Origin: Bradyrhizobium sp. Ce-3 | GTDB taxonomy: Bacteria > Pseudomonadota > Alphaproteobacteria > Rhizobiales > Xanthobacteraceae | Assembly (NCBI RefSeq): GCF_022835695.1 | Contig: NZ_BQUV01000008.1 | Span: 1 to 64,000 of the forward strand | DNA length: 64,000 bases | Direction of reading: 5' to 3' | In this document: positions 24,841 to 33,159 of the stretch, in pieces | Numbering within the stretch: the stretch's first letter is position 1 | How the letters are laid out: each line of letters begins with the position of its first letter | Made by a program: the position numbers and the translations under genes | Notes under the pieces: model-generated | The model's database searches: none | What the model saw: the letters and a program-made list of their open reading frames with translations, nothing else | What the model was told of the DNA's origin: nothing

Positions 24841-25446
24841 TCACTCCGGCAGTGGCTTGCCGGTCTGCTCACGGACGATGTAGTCGGCGTACCAGTCCGG
24901 CCAGTTCGCATCGGGCCTTCCGGTCCGCTTTTCGTGCTCGCCATGGGCCGTTGCTGCACGGCGCAGGGCAGCGGCGAGATCGCCCTGCGAGGCGAACGTC
25001 GCGCTGTTGCCGTCGATACGTCCGGGCAGACGCTGCGTGACCTGCTGCAGCAGCCAGACATTGCCGTCGGGATCGCTGAAGGTCGCGAGCGAGCCATAGC
25101 TCGGCCGTTCCGGATCGGGCCCAATGATGCGGCCTTCCGCGCCGCGGTGAAACACCTCGCTGACGTCGACACCGCGTGTGATCAGCTCGGTGCGCGCCGC
25201 CTCGATATCGTTGACGATCAGGAAGCGCGGCAGCGCCGAGCCCCTGTCGAGATGAACGGAGGTCGGCGAACCCGGCGGCGTCAGTTGCAGCGCCCGCGAC
25301 CCGTCCGCCCTGACAAAGTCGGCATCGAGCCGCCAACCCAAATTTTCATAGAAGCGCTTGGCCCGATCGGCGTCGGACACCGGAATCACGACGACCTCGA
25401 GCTTCATGTCGATCCCCGGTTTCGGAACCCTGCTTTCGGCACTCAT
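24841..25446 (-). CDS. VOC-family (glyoxalase/dioxygenase fold) protein
   Basis: 201 aa from ATG 25446 with AAGGAG seven bases upstream. One VOC module covers residues about 14-130: KLEVVVIPVSDADRAKRFYENLGW, then FLIVNDIEAARTEL and ATFSDPDGNVWLLQQ. A C-terminal segment follows with GEHEKRTGRPDANWPDWYADYI, which looks like a small separate helix domain. VOC proteins include glyoxalases, extradiol dioxygenases and resistance proteins; none of the substrate classes can be fixed here. It is divergent from an HxlR regulator across a perfect palindrome, so its expression is probably controlled by that regulator. Confidence 0.87.
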   Translation of the reverse strand: MSAESRVPKPGIDMKLEVVVIPVSDADRAKRFYENLGWRLDADFVRADGSRALQLTPPGSPTSVHLDRGSALPRFLIVNDIEAARTELITRGVDVSEVFHRGAEGRIIGPDPERPSYGSLATFSDPDGNVWLLQQVTQRLPGRIDGNSATFASQGDLAAALRRAATAHGEHEKRTGRPDANWPDWYADYIVREQTGKPLPE

Positions 25447-25516
25447 GGCTCGCTCCTTGAAATGTGAGGGGCCGGGCTAAAGTCGCCCGTTGCACCCGAA
25501 CCAACGATAGCGCATG

Positions 25517-25537
25517 TTACTATGATAATCATAGTAA
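25517..25537. promoter_or_regulatory. Perfect palindromic operator in the VOC/HxlR gap
   Basis: Arms TTACTATGAT and ATCATAGTAA around a single central A. The gap is AT-rich and holds the promoters of both divergent genes. HxlR regulators bind such palindromes as dimers; that this one does is inference. Confidence 0.85.
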
Positions 25538-25558
25538 AAGCCTGATGAAGAAAACGTG

Positions 25559-26065
25559 ATGGCCAAGCCAAAGGGCAAACCTGCTGACCAAACGCTCTGT
25601 CCGATTGCACGCGCGGAAACCGTGGTGGGCGATCGCTGGACGGTGCTGGTGTTGCGCGAGCTGTTCGCGCGCAACCGCCGTTTCGAGGAGATTCAGGCCT
25701 ATACCGGCGCGACCCCGCAGATGATCGCGGCACGGCTGAAGCAGCTGGAGGCGGACGGCCTGGTGACGCGGCGCGTCTACAACAAGCACCCGCTGCGCCA
25801 CGAATATCATCTGACGGAGAAAGGCGAGGCCTTCTTCCCCGTGCTGTTCGCGCTGCGCGCCTGGGGCGAGACCTGGTGCAAGTCGCCCAAAGACGGCCTC
25901 TCCATGAACTACACGCACCTTGGCTGCGGCAAGCCGGCCGGGCTCGGCCCGGTCTGCCAGTCCTGCGGCGAGCCGCTGCACTGGGCCGACATGGGGGCCG
26001 AGCGAACGCCAAAATATCAAAGAGAGCGCGACGCGCGCTGGGAGGCCTTCAAGGCAAGTCGCTGA
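25559..26065 (+). CDS. HxlR family transcriptional regulator
   Basis: 168 aa. The HxlR winged helix covers about residues 12-105: CPIARAETVVGDRWTVLVLREL, then GATPQMIAARLKQLEADGLV and the wing with YNKHPLRHEYHLTEKG. The cysteine in CPIAR is the redox-sensitive position known from HxlR/HypR-type regulators. The C-terminus adds a short Cys-rich tail (LGCGKPAG and CQSCGEPL) which may bind metal. The start at ATG 25559 (or GTG 25556) has a weak ribosome site. It is divergent from the VOC gene with a shared palindrome. It may respond to aldehyde or electrophile stress, by analogy only. Confidence 0.9.
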   Translation: MAKPKGKPADQTLCPIARAETVVGDRWTVLVLRELFARNRRFEEIQAYTGATPQMIAARLKQLEADGLVTRRVYNKHPLRHEYHLTEKGEAFFPVLFALRAWGETWCKSPKDGLSMNYTHLGCGKPAGLGPVCQSCGEPLHWADMGAERTPKYQRERDARWEAFKASR

Positions 26066-26137
26066 GTTCCGACGACGCCAGGCCATTCGCAATCTCTCGA
26101 TCACGCGGGACCGCCCCGCACAACACAGGAGACCACC

Positions 26138-26521
26138 ATGCCATTCGTTCGTATCGACCTGAAACGCGGCAAGTCCGCCGAATATCGCAAGACCCTGGGC
26201 GAGATCGTCTACAAGGCGATGCGCGAGGTGATCAACGTGCCGGAGAATGACAAGTTTCAGGTCATCACCGAGCACGACCGCGGCGACCTCAACTATGCCG
26301 ACAACTATCTCGGCAACAGCTACAGCGACGATCTCGTCTTCATCCAGATCACGCTGAATGCGGGGCGCACGGTCGAGATGAAGAAGACGTTCTACAAGCG
26401 GATCGTCGACGACTTCCAGAGCCAGCTACGGGGACGCCCGGACGACATCTTCATCAACCTGGTGGAGGTCGCCAAGGAGAACTGGTCGTTCGGCAACGGC
26501 ATCGCCCAATACGCGAGCTGA
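26138..26521 (+). CDS. Tautomerase superfamily protein
   Basis: 127 aa beginning MPFVRIDLKRGKS; after removal of Met, Pro1 would be the catalytic base typical of tautomerase/MSAD enzymes. The two-unit beta-alpha-beta layout fits: EYRKTLGEIVYKAMREV first, and LVFIQITLNAGRTVEMKKTF in the second half, ending DIFINLVEVAKENWSFGNG. Family members act as oxo-acid tautomerases or dehalogenases. GGAGACC precedes the ATG at 26138. It follows the HxlR regulator gene by about 70 bases and could be part of the same response. Confidence 0.85.
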   Translation: MPFVRIDLKRGKSAEYRKTLGEIVYKAMREVINVPENDKFQVITEHDRGDLNYADNYLGNSYSDDLVFIQITLNAGRTVEMKKTFYKRIVDDFQSQLRGRPDDIFINLVEVAKENWSFGNGIAQYAS

Positions 26522-26647
26522 ACGCGCAACAGGCATGCGCCGGACGGACGGCCACCTGCCTGGCGGTCTGCCGTCCGCCGCTTGCGATCGGCATTGCCAG
26601 CACGCATAGTGCGCGCCGCACGAACAACAACAAGCAGGGAGGCAACC

Positions 26648-27535
26648 ATGAGGACGATCGCAGCCGCGCTGTGCGCGCTCGCGCTGATCGCAACCGGTGC
26701 GCAGGCACAGACGCTCAAGGAGTTCATGGCAACAGTCATGAAGAAATGGACCGCGCCGTTCGAACCGTTCCAGCTGATCGACAACATCTACTACGTGGGC
26801 ACGGACGGGATCGCGGTCTACATCATCAAGACGTCGCAGGGGCTGATCCTGATGGACACGGCGATGCAGCAGTCGACCGGCATGATCAAGGACAACATCG
26901 CCAAGCTCGGCTTCAAGGAAGGCGACATCAAGATCATCCTCAACAGCCACGCCCATCTCGACCACACCGGCGGCTTCGCCGAGATCAAGCAGGAGACCGG
27001 GGCGCAGCTGATCGCCGGCGAGCGCGACAAGCCGCTGCTCGAGGGCGGTTACTATCCGGGCGACGAGAGCAACGCCGATCTCGCCTTTACGCCTGTGAAG
27101 GTCGACCGCACCGTCAAGGAAGGCGACAAGGTGACGCTCGGCGACGTGACACTGACCGCGCACATTACACCCGGCCATTCGCCCGGCTGCACCAGCTGGG
27201 AGATGACGGTGAGGGACGGCAGCCAGACGCGCAACGTGCTGTTCTTCTGCAGCGGAACGGTGGCGCTGAACCGGTTGGTCGGCCGCCCGACCTATCCCGG
27301 CATCGTCGACGACTACCGCGCGACCTTCGCCAAGGTCGAGGCGATGAAGGTCGACGTGCTGCTTGGGCCGCATCCGGAGGTCTACGACATGCAGGCCAAG
27401 CGCGCGCAGATGAAGGACGGCGCGCCGAACCCGTTCGTCAAGCCCGGCGAGAATGCCAGCTATGTGGCCGGGCTGGAGCAGGATTTCGACAAGCAACTCG
27501 CCAAGCAGACCGCCGCGCTGCAGAAGGCGAATTAG
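26648..27535 (+). CDS. blaBJP: Subclass B3 metallo-beta-lactamase, BJP-1-like
   Basis: 295 aa with a signal peptide (MRTIAAALCALALIATGAQA). The two-zinc site is intact: NSHAHLDHTGG (His/His, Asp/His), TPGHSPGCTSWEM (His), and LLGPHPEVY (His). Whole blocks match BJP-1 of Bradyrhizobium as I recall it, such as MKKWTAPFEPFQLIDNIYY and FFCSGTVALNRLVG. BJP-1 is a chromosomal periplasmic carbapenem-hydrolysing enzyme with a metal-site flexibility of its own. AGGGAGGCAACC precedes the ATG at 26648. It is flanked by ordinary metabolic genes, with no mobile element, so it is a resident gene, not an acquired one. Confidence 0.93.
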   Translation: MRTIAAALCALALIATGAQAQTLKEFMATVMKKWTAPFEPFQLIDNIYYVGTDGIAVYIIKTSQGLILMDTAMQQSTGMIKDNIAKLGFKEGDIKIILNSHAHLDHTGGFAEIKQETGAQLIAGERDKPLLEGGYYPGDESNADLAFTPVKVDRTVKEGDKVTLGDVTLTAHITPGHSPGCTSWEMTVRDGSQTRNVLFFCSGTVALNRLVGRPTYPGIVDDYRATFAKVEAMKVDVLLGPHPEVYDMQAKRAQMKDGAPNPFVKPGENASYVAGLEQDFDKQLAKQTAALQKAN

Positions 27536-27884
27536 GGAGCAAAGTAAAAGGTTGTCCCGTCATCCCCGCGCGAAGGCTGCGCCTTTGCCGCTGGAGGAGC
27601 GCGCAGCGCATCTCGAAGGATGACGGATGCAGCGCAATCTCCCCCTCGTCGTCCCGGCGAAAGCCGGGACGACATCGAGTATGTTGCGTGATCGAAAGTC
27701 ATACATTCATGGTCTCTCGGGATGACGCGGAGTAACAGTCTGGGATTTCTTCAGCCGTTGCCGCGGCAACTATGGATGCAGCGCAGCTTGACATCGTCAG
27801 GCAATCCATCGACAGGTGGATTGCCTTTCCGCTCTTGCTGCCCGCAATGACGGAACACAACAAGACACAAATGGGAGCCGCCCG
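27536..27884. repeat. Intergenic repeat cluster
   Basis: No gene seen. Contents in order: a GTCATCCCCGCGCGAAGGC-type palindrome (about 27557-27625); a perfect 11-base stem with GAAA loop, GTCGTCCCGGC / GCCGGGACGAC (27648-27673); and a degraded CGTCA...GCAATCCA / TGGATTGC...CAATGACGG element (about 27790-27853). Confidence 0.7.
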
Positions 27885-29513
27885 ATGTCCTCGCGCAAAC
27901 CCGCCGCCGGCAAGGCCAGGACCGTCACCGTCAAGGACGCCACCTTCGGCCTGCTGCGCGCGTGGGGCATCAGACGCGTGTTCGGCAATCCCGGCTCGAC
28001 CGAGCTGCCGTTTCTGAGCGACTGGCCCGATGACATCGATTACGTGCTCGGCCTGCAGGAGGCCTCCGTGGTCGGCATGGCCGACGGCTATGCGCTGGCG
28101 ACGCGCAATGCCGGTTTCGTCAATCTGCATTCGGCGGCCGGCGTCGGCAACGCGCTCGGCAACATCTACAACGCCTATCGCAACCAGACCCCGCTCGTGA
28201 TTACCGCCGGCCAGCAGGCGCGCTCGATCATGCCGCTGCAGGCCTTCCTCTACGCCGAGCGCGCCTCCGAATTCCCGCGGCCTTACGTGAAGTTCGCGGT
28301 CGAGCCGGCGCGGGCCGAGGACGTGCCCGCCGCGATCGCGCGCGCTTACTATGTCGCGATGCAGCCGCCATGCGGGCCGACCTTCGTCTCGGTGCCGATC
28401 GACGACTGGGCGCATGCGACGCAACCGCTCGACGCGCGCCAGGTCAGCCGCGAGGTCGGCCCCGACCTGTCGGCGATGCAGGCGCTGGTGGCGGCGCTCG
28501 GGGAAGCCAAGCGCCCTGCCCTCGTCGTCGGTCCCGCCGTCGATCGCGCGCAAGCCGTCGATCTCATGGTGCAGGTCGCCGAGAAGACCAAGGCCGCGGT
28601 CTGGGCCAGTCCGTTCTCGGCGCGCTGCTCGTTCCCCGAACGGCATCCGCAATTTGCCGGCTTCCTGCATGCCGCGCCGGGCCAGCTCTCCGATGCGCTG
28701 CGCGAGCATGATCTCGTCGTCGTGGTCGGCGCGCCGGTGTTCACCTTCCATGTCGAGGGCCACGCCGCGATCTTCGACGGCGCGACCGCGATCTTCCAGA
28801 TCACCGATGATCCCGACGCCGCCGCGATGACGCCGGCCGGCCACAGCATTGTCGCGACGATGAAGCCGGCGCTCTCGGCGCTGCTCGAGATGCTGCCCGA
28901 AACCAAACGCACCGCGCCGGCCGGCCGCGTCCTGCCGCCGGCGCCCGCAGCCGGCGACCCGATCCCCGCCGAATACGCGCTGCATGCGCTCTCGGCCGCG
29001 ATGGGACCGCATGATGCGCTGGTCGAGGAAGTGCCGTCGCATCGCCCGCTGATGCAGAAGGCGATGCCGATGCGCGGCCAGGACAGCTTCTACACCATGG
29101 CGAGCGGCGGCCTCGGCTACAGCCTGCCGGCCGCGGTCGGCATGGCGCTCGGCCGCAGCACAGGGCGCACGGTCTGCCTGATCGGCGACGGCTCGGCGAT
29201 GTATTCGATCCAGGCGCTGTGGACCGCCGCGCAGCGCAAGCTGCCGCTGACGGTCGTCGTGATGAACAATTCCGGTTATGGCGCGATGCGCTCGTTCAGC
29301 CAGGTGATGCAGGTGCGCAACGTGCCGGGCCTCGATTTGCCCGGCATCGATTTCGTCAAGCTCGCCGAAGGCATGGGCTGCGACGCGGTGCGGGTGACGA
29401 AGTCGGCCGAGCTCGCGAGTGCTTACAAGCGCGCGCTCGGTCATCCGGGCGCCAGCCTGATCGAGGTGATGGTGGATTCCGCGGTGCCGCTGCTCTACAC
29501 GCAGAAGGGGTGA
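27885..29513 (+). CDS. mdlC: Benzoylformate decarboxylase
   Basis: 542 aa TPP enzyme. The residues that define benzoylformate decarboxylase are present: the active-site serine in GNPGSTELPF, the TPP-activating glutamate in LQEASVVG, histidine in NLHSAAGVGN, and the second histidine in GAPVFTFHV. The TPP/Mg motif starts GDGSAMYSIQALWTAAQ and ends VMNN. It decarboxylates benzoylformate to benzaldehyde in mandelate breakdown, and related copies take other aryl 2-oxo acids. No mandelate dehydrogenase or benzaldehyde dehydrogenase gene is next to it, so the substrate may differ. ATG 27885 follows GGGAGCCGCCC. Confidence 0.9.
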   Translation: MSSRKPAAGKARTVTVKDATFGLLRAWGIRRVFGNPGSTELPFLSDWPDDIDYVLGLQEASVVGMADGYALATRNAGFVNLHSAAGVGNALGNIYNAYRNQTPLVITAGQQARSIMPLQAFLYAERASEFPRPYVKFAVEPARAEDVPAAIARAYYVAMQPPCGPTFVSVPIDDWAHATQPLDARQVSREVGPDLSAMQALVAALGEAKRPALVVGPAVDRAQAVDLMVQVAEKTKAAVWASPFSARCSFPERHPQFAGFLHAAPGQLSDALREHDLVVVVGAPVFTFHVEGHAAIFDGATAIFQITDDPDAAAMTPAGHSIVATMKPALSALLEMLPETKRTAPAGRVLPPAPAAGDPIPAEYALHALSAAMGPHDALVEEVPSHRPLMQKAMPMRGQDSFYTMASGGLGYSLPAAVGMALGRSTGRTVCLIGDGSAMYSIQALWTAAQRKLPLTVVVMNNSGYGAMRSFSQVMQVRNVPGLDLPGIDFVKLAEGMGCDAVRVTKSAELASAYKRALGHPGASLIEVMVDSAVPLLYTQKG

Positions 29514-29577
29514 AGATCGGGCCGATCGTGGCGAACCTTCAGCACAGGTAGTGAGGAAGCCACCAGCGGTCGGGTTC

Positions 29578-29743
29578 CCTCCCCCCTTGCGGGGGGGAGG
29601 GTTAGGGAGAGGGGTGCCACACGGCGCACTCTCTATATGCGTCTCAATGCTGCGCGGTCGCAGTTGCGAAAGCGAAACGCGCTTCAATCATCTCGCACGG
29701 GGCTTACCCCTCTCCCCAGCCCTCCCCCGCAAGGGGGGAGGGA
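29578..29743. repeat. Pair of CCCTCCCCC palindromes between convergent genes
   Basis: CCTCCCCCCTTGCGGGGGGG-type hairpin at 29578-29617 and a mirror copy with CCCTCTCCCCAGCCCTCCCC at 29706-29743. They bracket about 90 unremarkable bases. They lie between the convergent ends of mdlC and the HpaB-type gene and may serve as a bidirectional terminator. Confidence 0.75.
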
Positions 29744-29758
29744 GCCTGACGGGCATGC

Positions 29759-31306
29759 TCACCTCACCAGAACAGGCTCCTGCTCCAGCGCCGATGCCGA
29801 CGGCGTCGGCACCTCGCAGCCGGTGGCGCAGCAGCGGCCGGGCTGCTTCGACACCCGCTGTCCCTGGTCGACGAGGCCGCGGCCGAGCAGAGTCTCGACC
29901 AGCTCGGCCTTCTCCATCACGGGATAGTTGCGCCAGATCTCGCGCTTCATCGCCTCCGGTGAGCCGCCGCCATGCAGCGAGATCACCGAGTACCAACCGG
30001 CTTCGTGCGAAACCGTGAGGTCCTCGATCAGCCGCGCCACCTCGGCGCGTTGCTCGGCCGGAATATCCGGACGTCCGCCCATCACGGCGGCGAGCGAAGC
30101 GCGCGTCTCGGGATTGTGGTCCTCGTCGGGACCCGGCAGCGCCACGATCAGGCCGCCGGAGACATAATGCGCGACGCGATGCATGTCGTAGATCTTGGTC
30201 GCCAGCAGCAGCTTGCCGATGTTCGAGAACACCGCATCCGGCATCACCGAGCCGGCCGGGTCCTTCGTGCAGTAAACCGACGACGCGACGCCGCAGGCAT
30301 AGAAGCTTTCGGTGATGGTGATGAGCTCGACCATCGCCTCGCGGATATGCGCGTGCTTCTCGGCATCGAGCCCATTGGCCTCGATCATCAGCGCGCCGGC
30401 GCCGATCAGGAGATCGCCGAAGCCGGCGCGCGCGCCGATGCAGGAATGCCGGTGATGCGTGGCGTAGGAGGTGGTGAGGAACCCGCCCTCCTCGGTCTCG
30501 CCGGCGAGGAAGACGCGGTCGTGCGGCACGAATACGTCGTCGAAGATCACGACCCCGACCGACTGGCCGTACTTCGCCGAGAACTTTGCTGATGCGTCGC
30601 CGGGCCGACCGGCCGGGCGCGCGATGATGGTAACGCCGGGCGCATCGACCGGCACCGCGCAACAGACCGCAAAATCCTTGTCGTCGGGCACGTGGGTGCG
30701 GCACGGCATCACCAGGAATTCGTGCATGTAGGGCGCGCCGGTCACGATCGCCTTGGTGCCGCGGATCACGATCCCATCCGGGCGACGCTCCCTGATGTGG
30801 ACATAGACATCCGGATTGGCCTGCAGGCCCGGGCGCCTGGAGCGGTCGCCCTTCGCGTCGGTCATGGCGATGCCGAGCGTCAGGTCCTGGTCCTGCACCG
30901 CGTGCAGATAGTTGAGGAAGCGCTGGCTGTAATCGGTGCCGTGGCGGTCGTCGGTCAGCTTCGTCGACTGATAGAGACCATTGAACGCATCATGGGTGAG
31001 ATAGCGCTGCGCGCAGCCCGACGTTCTGCACACCAGCCGCACCGCCTCGAGCTTGTAGAGCAGGTCCTGCGAGCTCTGATCGATGTGCAGCATGCGGTTG
31101 ACGGTCTTGCCCGAGGTCGCCTGCCGCGCCGTCATGATCGGCGCATGCTCGGGCTGGTGCGCGAAATCATAGGTCACACCGACACCGGCAACGCCCGGCG
31201 CGAGCAGCGGCTCGTCCGCGACGCTTGCCACCGCCGCGCCGTTGACGAACACCCGCGGCGTGTAGCGGCGCAGGGATTCCCGGTAGTCCGCAGCCGTCAT
31301 CAGCAT
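29759..31306 (-). CDS. HpaB-family (4-hydroxyphenylacetate 3-monooxygenase-type) flavoprotein
   Basis: 515 aa with an acyl-CoA dehydrogenase-like fold: N-terminal MTAADYRESLRRYTPRVFVNG, the flavin region GIAMTDAKGDRSRRPG and IVITGAPYMHEFLV-like strand, and the C-terminal helices with NIGKLLLATKIYDMHRVAHY. The family contains both FADH2-dependent phenol monooxygenases and 4-hydroxybutyryl-CoA dehydratases. From memory of the dehydratase, its cluster cysteines fall at positions that read Y and A here (SGCAQRYLTHD, HHRHSCIGARAG), so I favour an oxygenase-type enzyme. GGGAGGAA precedes ATG 31306. Divergent from a TetR regulator over a symmetric operator. A flavin reductase partner is not in the window. 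Confidence 0.85.
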   Translation of the reverse strand: MLMTAADYRESLRRYTPRVFVNGAAVASVADEPLLAPGVAGVGVTYDFAHQPEHAPIMTARQATSGKTVNRMLHIDQSSQDLLYKLEAVRLVCRTSGCAQRYLTHDAFNGLYQSTKLTDDRHGTDYSQRFLNYLHAVQDQDLTLGIAMTDAKGDRSRRPGLQANPDVYVHIRERRPDGIVIRGTKAIVTGAPYMHEFLVMPCRTHVPDDKDFAVCCAVPVDAPGVTIIARPAGRPGDASAKFSAKYGQSVGVVIFDDVFVPHDRVFLAGETEEGGFLTTSYATHHRHSCIGARAGFGDLLIGAGALMIEANGLDAEKHAHIREAMVELITITESFYACGVASSVYCTKDPAGSVMPDAVFSNIGKLLLATKIYDMHRVAHYVSGGLIVALPGPDEDHNPETRASLAAVMGGRPDIPAEQRAEVARLIEDLTVSHEAGWYSVISLHGGGSPEAMKREIWRNYPVMEKAELVETLLGRGLVDQGQRVSKQPGRCCATGCEVPTPSASALEQEPVLVR

Positions 31307-31328
31307 GGCGTTCCTCCCTTGCTCATTT

Positions 31329-31365
31329 ATTCTAACAGTGTTAGATTATTGAACGCTGTTAGAAT
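31329..31365. promoter_or_regulatory. Symmetric operator between the HpaB-type and TetR genes
   Basis: Outer arms ATTCTAACAG (31329-31338) and CTGTTAGAAT (31356-31365) are exact inverted repeats. Inside the left half, TCTAACA-G-TGTTAGA (31331-31345) is itself a perfect palindrome. Three TGTTAGA-type half-sites fit a TetR dimer pair; binding is inferred. Confidence 0.87.
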
Positions 31366-31392
31366 TGAGTCAAGAACGGATTCGCCCCGGAC

Positions 31393-32013
31393 ATGCAGAT
31401 GCGCGAGAGCAGGAAGGAAGCGGTCAGCCGCCACAAGCGGGAGCTGATCCTCGATGCGGCGCGCAGCGTGTTCGCCGAGGAAGGCCTCGAGGGCGCCAGC
31501 CTGCGGGCGATCGCGACCCGGGCCGGCTACACGCCGGCGGCGCTATATTTCCACTTCGATTCCAAGGAGGCGATCTATGCCGAGGTGTTGCGGCAATCGC
31601 TGGCCTCGCTGGGCCAAGCCGTCAGCGCGGCGGTCGCGACGACGCGCGGCGCCAAGCAAAAGCTGCACGCCGCCGGCATGGCGTTCTTCCGCTATTATGC
31701 GGACCATCCGCGCGACCTCGATCTCGGCTTCTATCTGTTCCGCGGCGGCATGAAGCCGGCCGGGCTCGGCCATGACCGCGACCACGCGCTGAACGCCGCG
31801 CTGGAAGCCGCGCTGCATCCGATCGCGGAGGCGGCCGAAGCGCTTGGCGCGTCGCGGCCAAAGGCGAACACGGTGATGGTCGACTGCTTCGCCCACGCGA
31901 CCGGCCTGTTGCTGTTGCTGCACACCGGCCGCATCAGGATGTTCGGCGCCTCGGCCCCCGATCTGATGGATGCCTATCTGCGCGACAAGATCGCGCAGCT
32001 CGCGAAGGAGTGA
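31393..32013 (+). CDS. TetR family transcriptional regulator
   Basis: 206 aa. The N-terminal helix-turn-helix is ILDAARSVFAEEGLEGASLR followed by AIATRAGYTPAALYFHFDSK. The C-terminal ligand domain follows (YYADHPRDLDLGFYLFRGG). The start may be ATG 31393 or 31399. TetR repressors of this type are released by a pathway substrate; the divergent HpaB-family gene across a symmetric operator is the likely target. Confidence 0.92.
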   Translation: MQMRESRKEAVSRHKRELILDAARSVFAEEGLEGASLRAIATRAGYTPAALYFHFDSKEAIYAEVLRQSLASLGQAVSAAVATTRGAKQKLHAAGMAFFRYYADHPRDLDLGFYLFRGGMKPAGLGHDRDHALNAALEAALHPIAEAAEALGASRPKANTVMVDCFAHATGLLLLLHTGRIRMFGASAPDLMDAYLRDKIAQLAKE

Positions 32014-32026
32014 GGCGGCTCTTAGC

Positions 32027-32108
32027 GTAGCCCGGATGAAGCGCAGCGAAATCCGGGATTCACGTCACGACATCCAACCCGGATTACGCTTCGCTTCATC
32101 CGGGCTAT
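32027..32108. repeat. REP-like palindromic element, family A copy 2
   Basis: GTAGCCCGGATGAAGCGC at the left pairs with GCTTCGCTTCATCCGGGCTA at the right; the centre has AAATCCGGG / CCCGGATT. It lies between the convergent ends of the TetR and SDR genes. Confidence 0.87.
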
Positions 32109-32113
32109 GGGTC

Positions 32114-32908
32114 TCACTTCCCGTGGCTCTCGCGCATCTTGGCCTGGATCTTGGCCATGCCGCCGATCCAGCGGTCGTAGTTCTCGGTCTTCTTGCGCAT
32201 GTAGCCGAGCACCTGCGGGTGCGGCAGGATCAGGAAGGTTTCCTGCTCGATGCCCTTCAGCGCATCCTGCGCGACCTGCTCGGCGGTGAGATCGCCGTCG
32301 CCGGATTGCGGGCCCTTCGGGATCGAGCGCAGCATGTTGGTGTCGACGCCCTGCGGGCAGAGGATCGAGACCTTGATGTTGTCGGCGCGGTGCGAGATCG
32401 CGAGGTTCTCGGCGAAGCCGACCGCGGCGTGCTTGGTGGTCGAGTAAGCCGGGCTGCCGACCTGCGACAGCAGGCCCGCCGCCGAGATCGTGTTGAGGAA
32501 GTAGCCCTCGCCGCGCGCCTTCATGCGCGGCACCAGATGCCGGGCGGCATAGACATGCGCCATCACGTGGATCGCCCAGCTCCGCGACCACGGCTCGTCC
32601 GAGGTGCCGCCGGCATTCTTCGACAGCGGATCGAAGCCGCCGCCGATGCCGGCATTGGAGCAGAACAGCGCGATCGGACCGAACATGCGCTCGGTCTCCT
32701 CGATCACGTGCAGGATGTTCTTCTCCTGCCCGACATCGCATTTGAACGCGGCGCCGCCGACCGAGGCCGCGACCTTCTCGGCCGCCGCATGATCGAGGTC
32801 GACCACCACGACCTTGGATGCGCCCGCGGCGTGGAACGCCTCGCACAGCGCCTTGCCGATGCCGTTGCCACCGCCGGTGACCACCACCACTTTACCTGCC
32901 ACCTGCAT
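32114..32908 (-). CDS. Short-chain dehydrogenase/reductase
   Basis: 264 aa Rossmann enzyme. The cofactor loop is [14 protein letters not shown]; the Asp in VVVDLDHAA favours [13 protein letters not shown] is the NAG motif; the catalytic Ser lies in [10 protein letters not shown] and Tyr/Lys in [11 protein letters not shown]. The C-terminal 40 residues ([20 protein letters not shown]) form an extra helix found in a subgroup of rhizobial/mycobacterial SDRs. GGGAGGACGGCC precedes ATG 32908. The substrate is unknown. It stands alone between repeats. Confidence 0.9.
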   Translation of the reverse strand: MQVAGKVVVVTGGGNGIGKALCEAFHAAGASKVVVVDLDHAAAEKVAASVGGAAFKCDVGQEKNILHVIEETERMFGPIALFCSNAGIGGGFDPLSKNAGGTSDEPWSRSWAIHVMAHVYAARHLVPRMKARGEGYFLNTISAAGLLSQVGSPAYSTTKHAAVGFAENLAISHRADNIKVSILCPQGVDTNMLRSIPKGPQSGDGDLTAEQVAQDALKGIEQETFLILPHPQVLGYMRKKTENYDRWIGGMAKIQAKMRESHGK

Positions 32909-32967
32909 GGCCGTCCTCCCGATATCTTTGCTTGCACACTGTCGCTCTGCTCACCCCGCTCCTATAT

Positions 32968-33098
32968 CCCGTCACCCTGAGGAGTCGCGCAGCGGCGTCT
33001 CGAAGGGTCGACGGCCACCGGCCGGGCCGTGCATCCTTCGAGACGCGCTCCGCGCTCCTCCAGCGACAAAGGCGAAGCCTTTGCGCGGGGATGACGGG
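32968..33098. repeat. Imperfect long inverted repeat (GTCACCCTGAGG family)
   Basis: CCCGTCACCCTGAGGAG at the left and GCGGGGATGACGGG at the right, with inner arms GCGTCTCGAAGG / CCTTCGAGACGC. About 130 bases, between an SDR and a HlyIII-type gene on the same strand. Part of it resembles the element at 27557-27625. Confidence 0.75.
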
Positions 33099-33159
33099 AC
33101 AACGCGCAACGGGCGTATCACGAAACATGATAGCCCATCCGGCGCAGATGGCGAGAACT

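Noticed and set aside
29759-31306. 4-hydroxybutyryl-CoA dehydratase
   Set aside because: Two of the cysteines expected for the 4Fe-4S cluster are Tyr and Ala at the aligned places; I kept the HpaB-family call. The alignment is from memory and should be checked.
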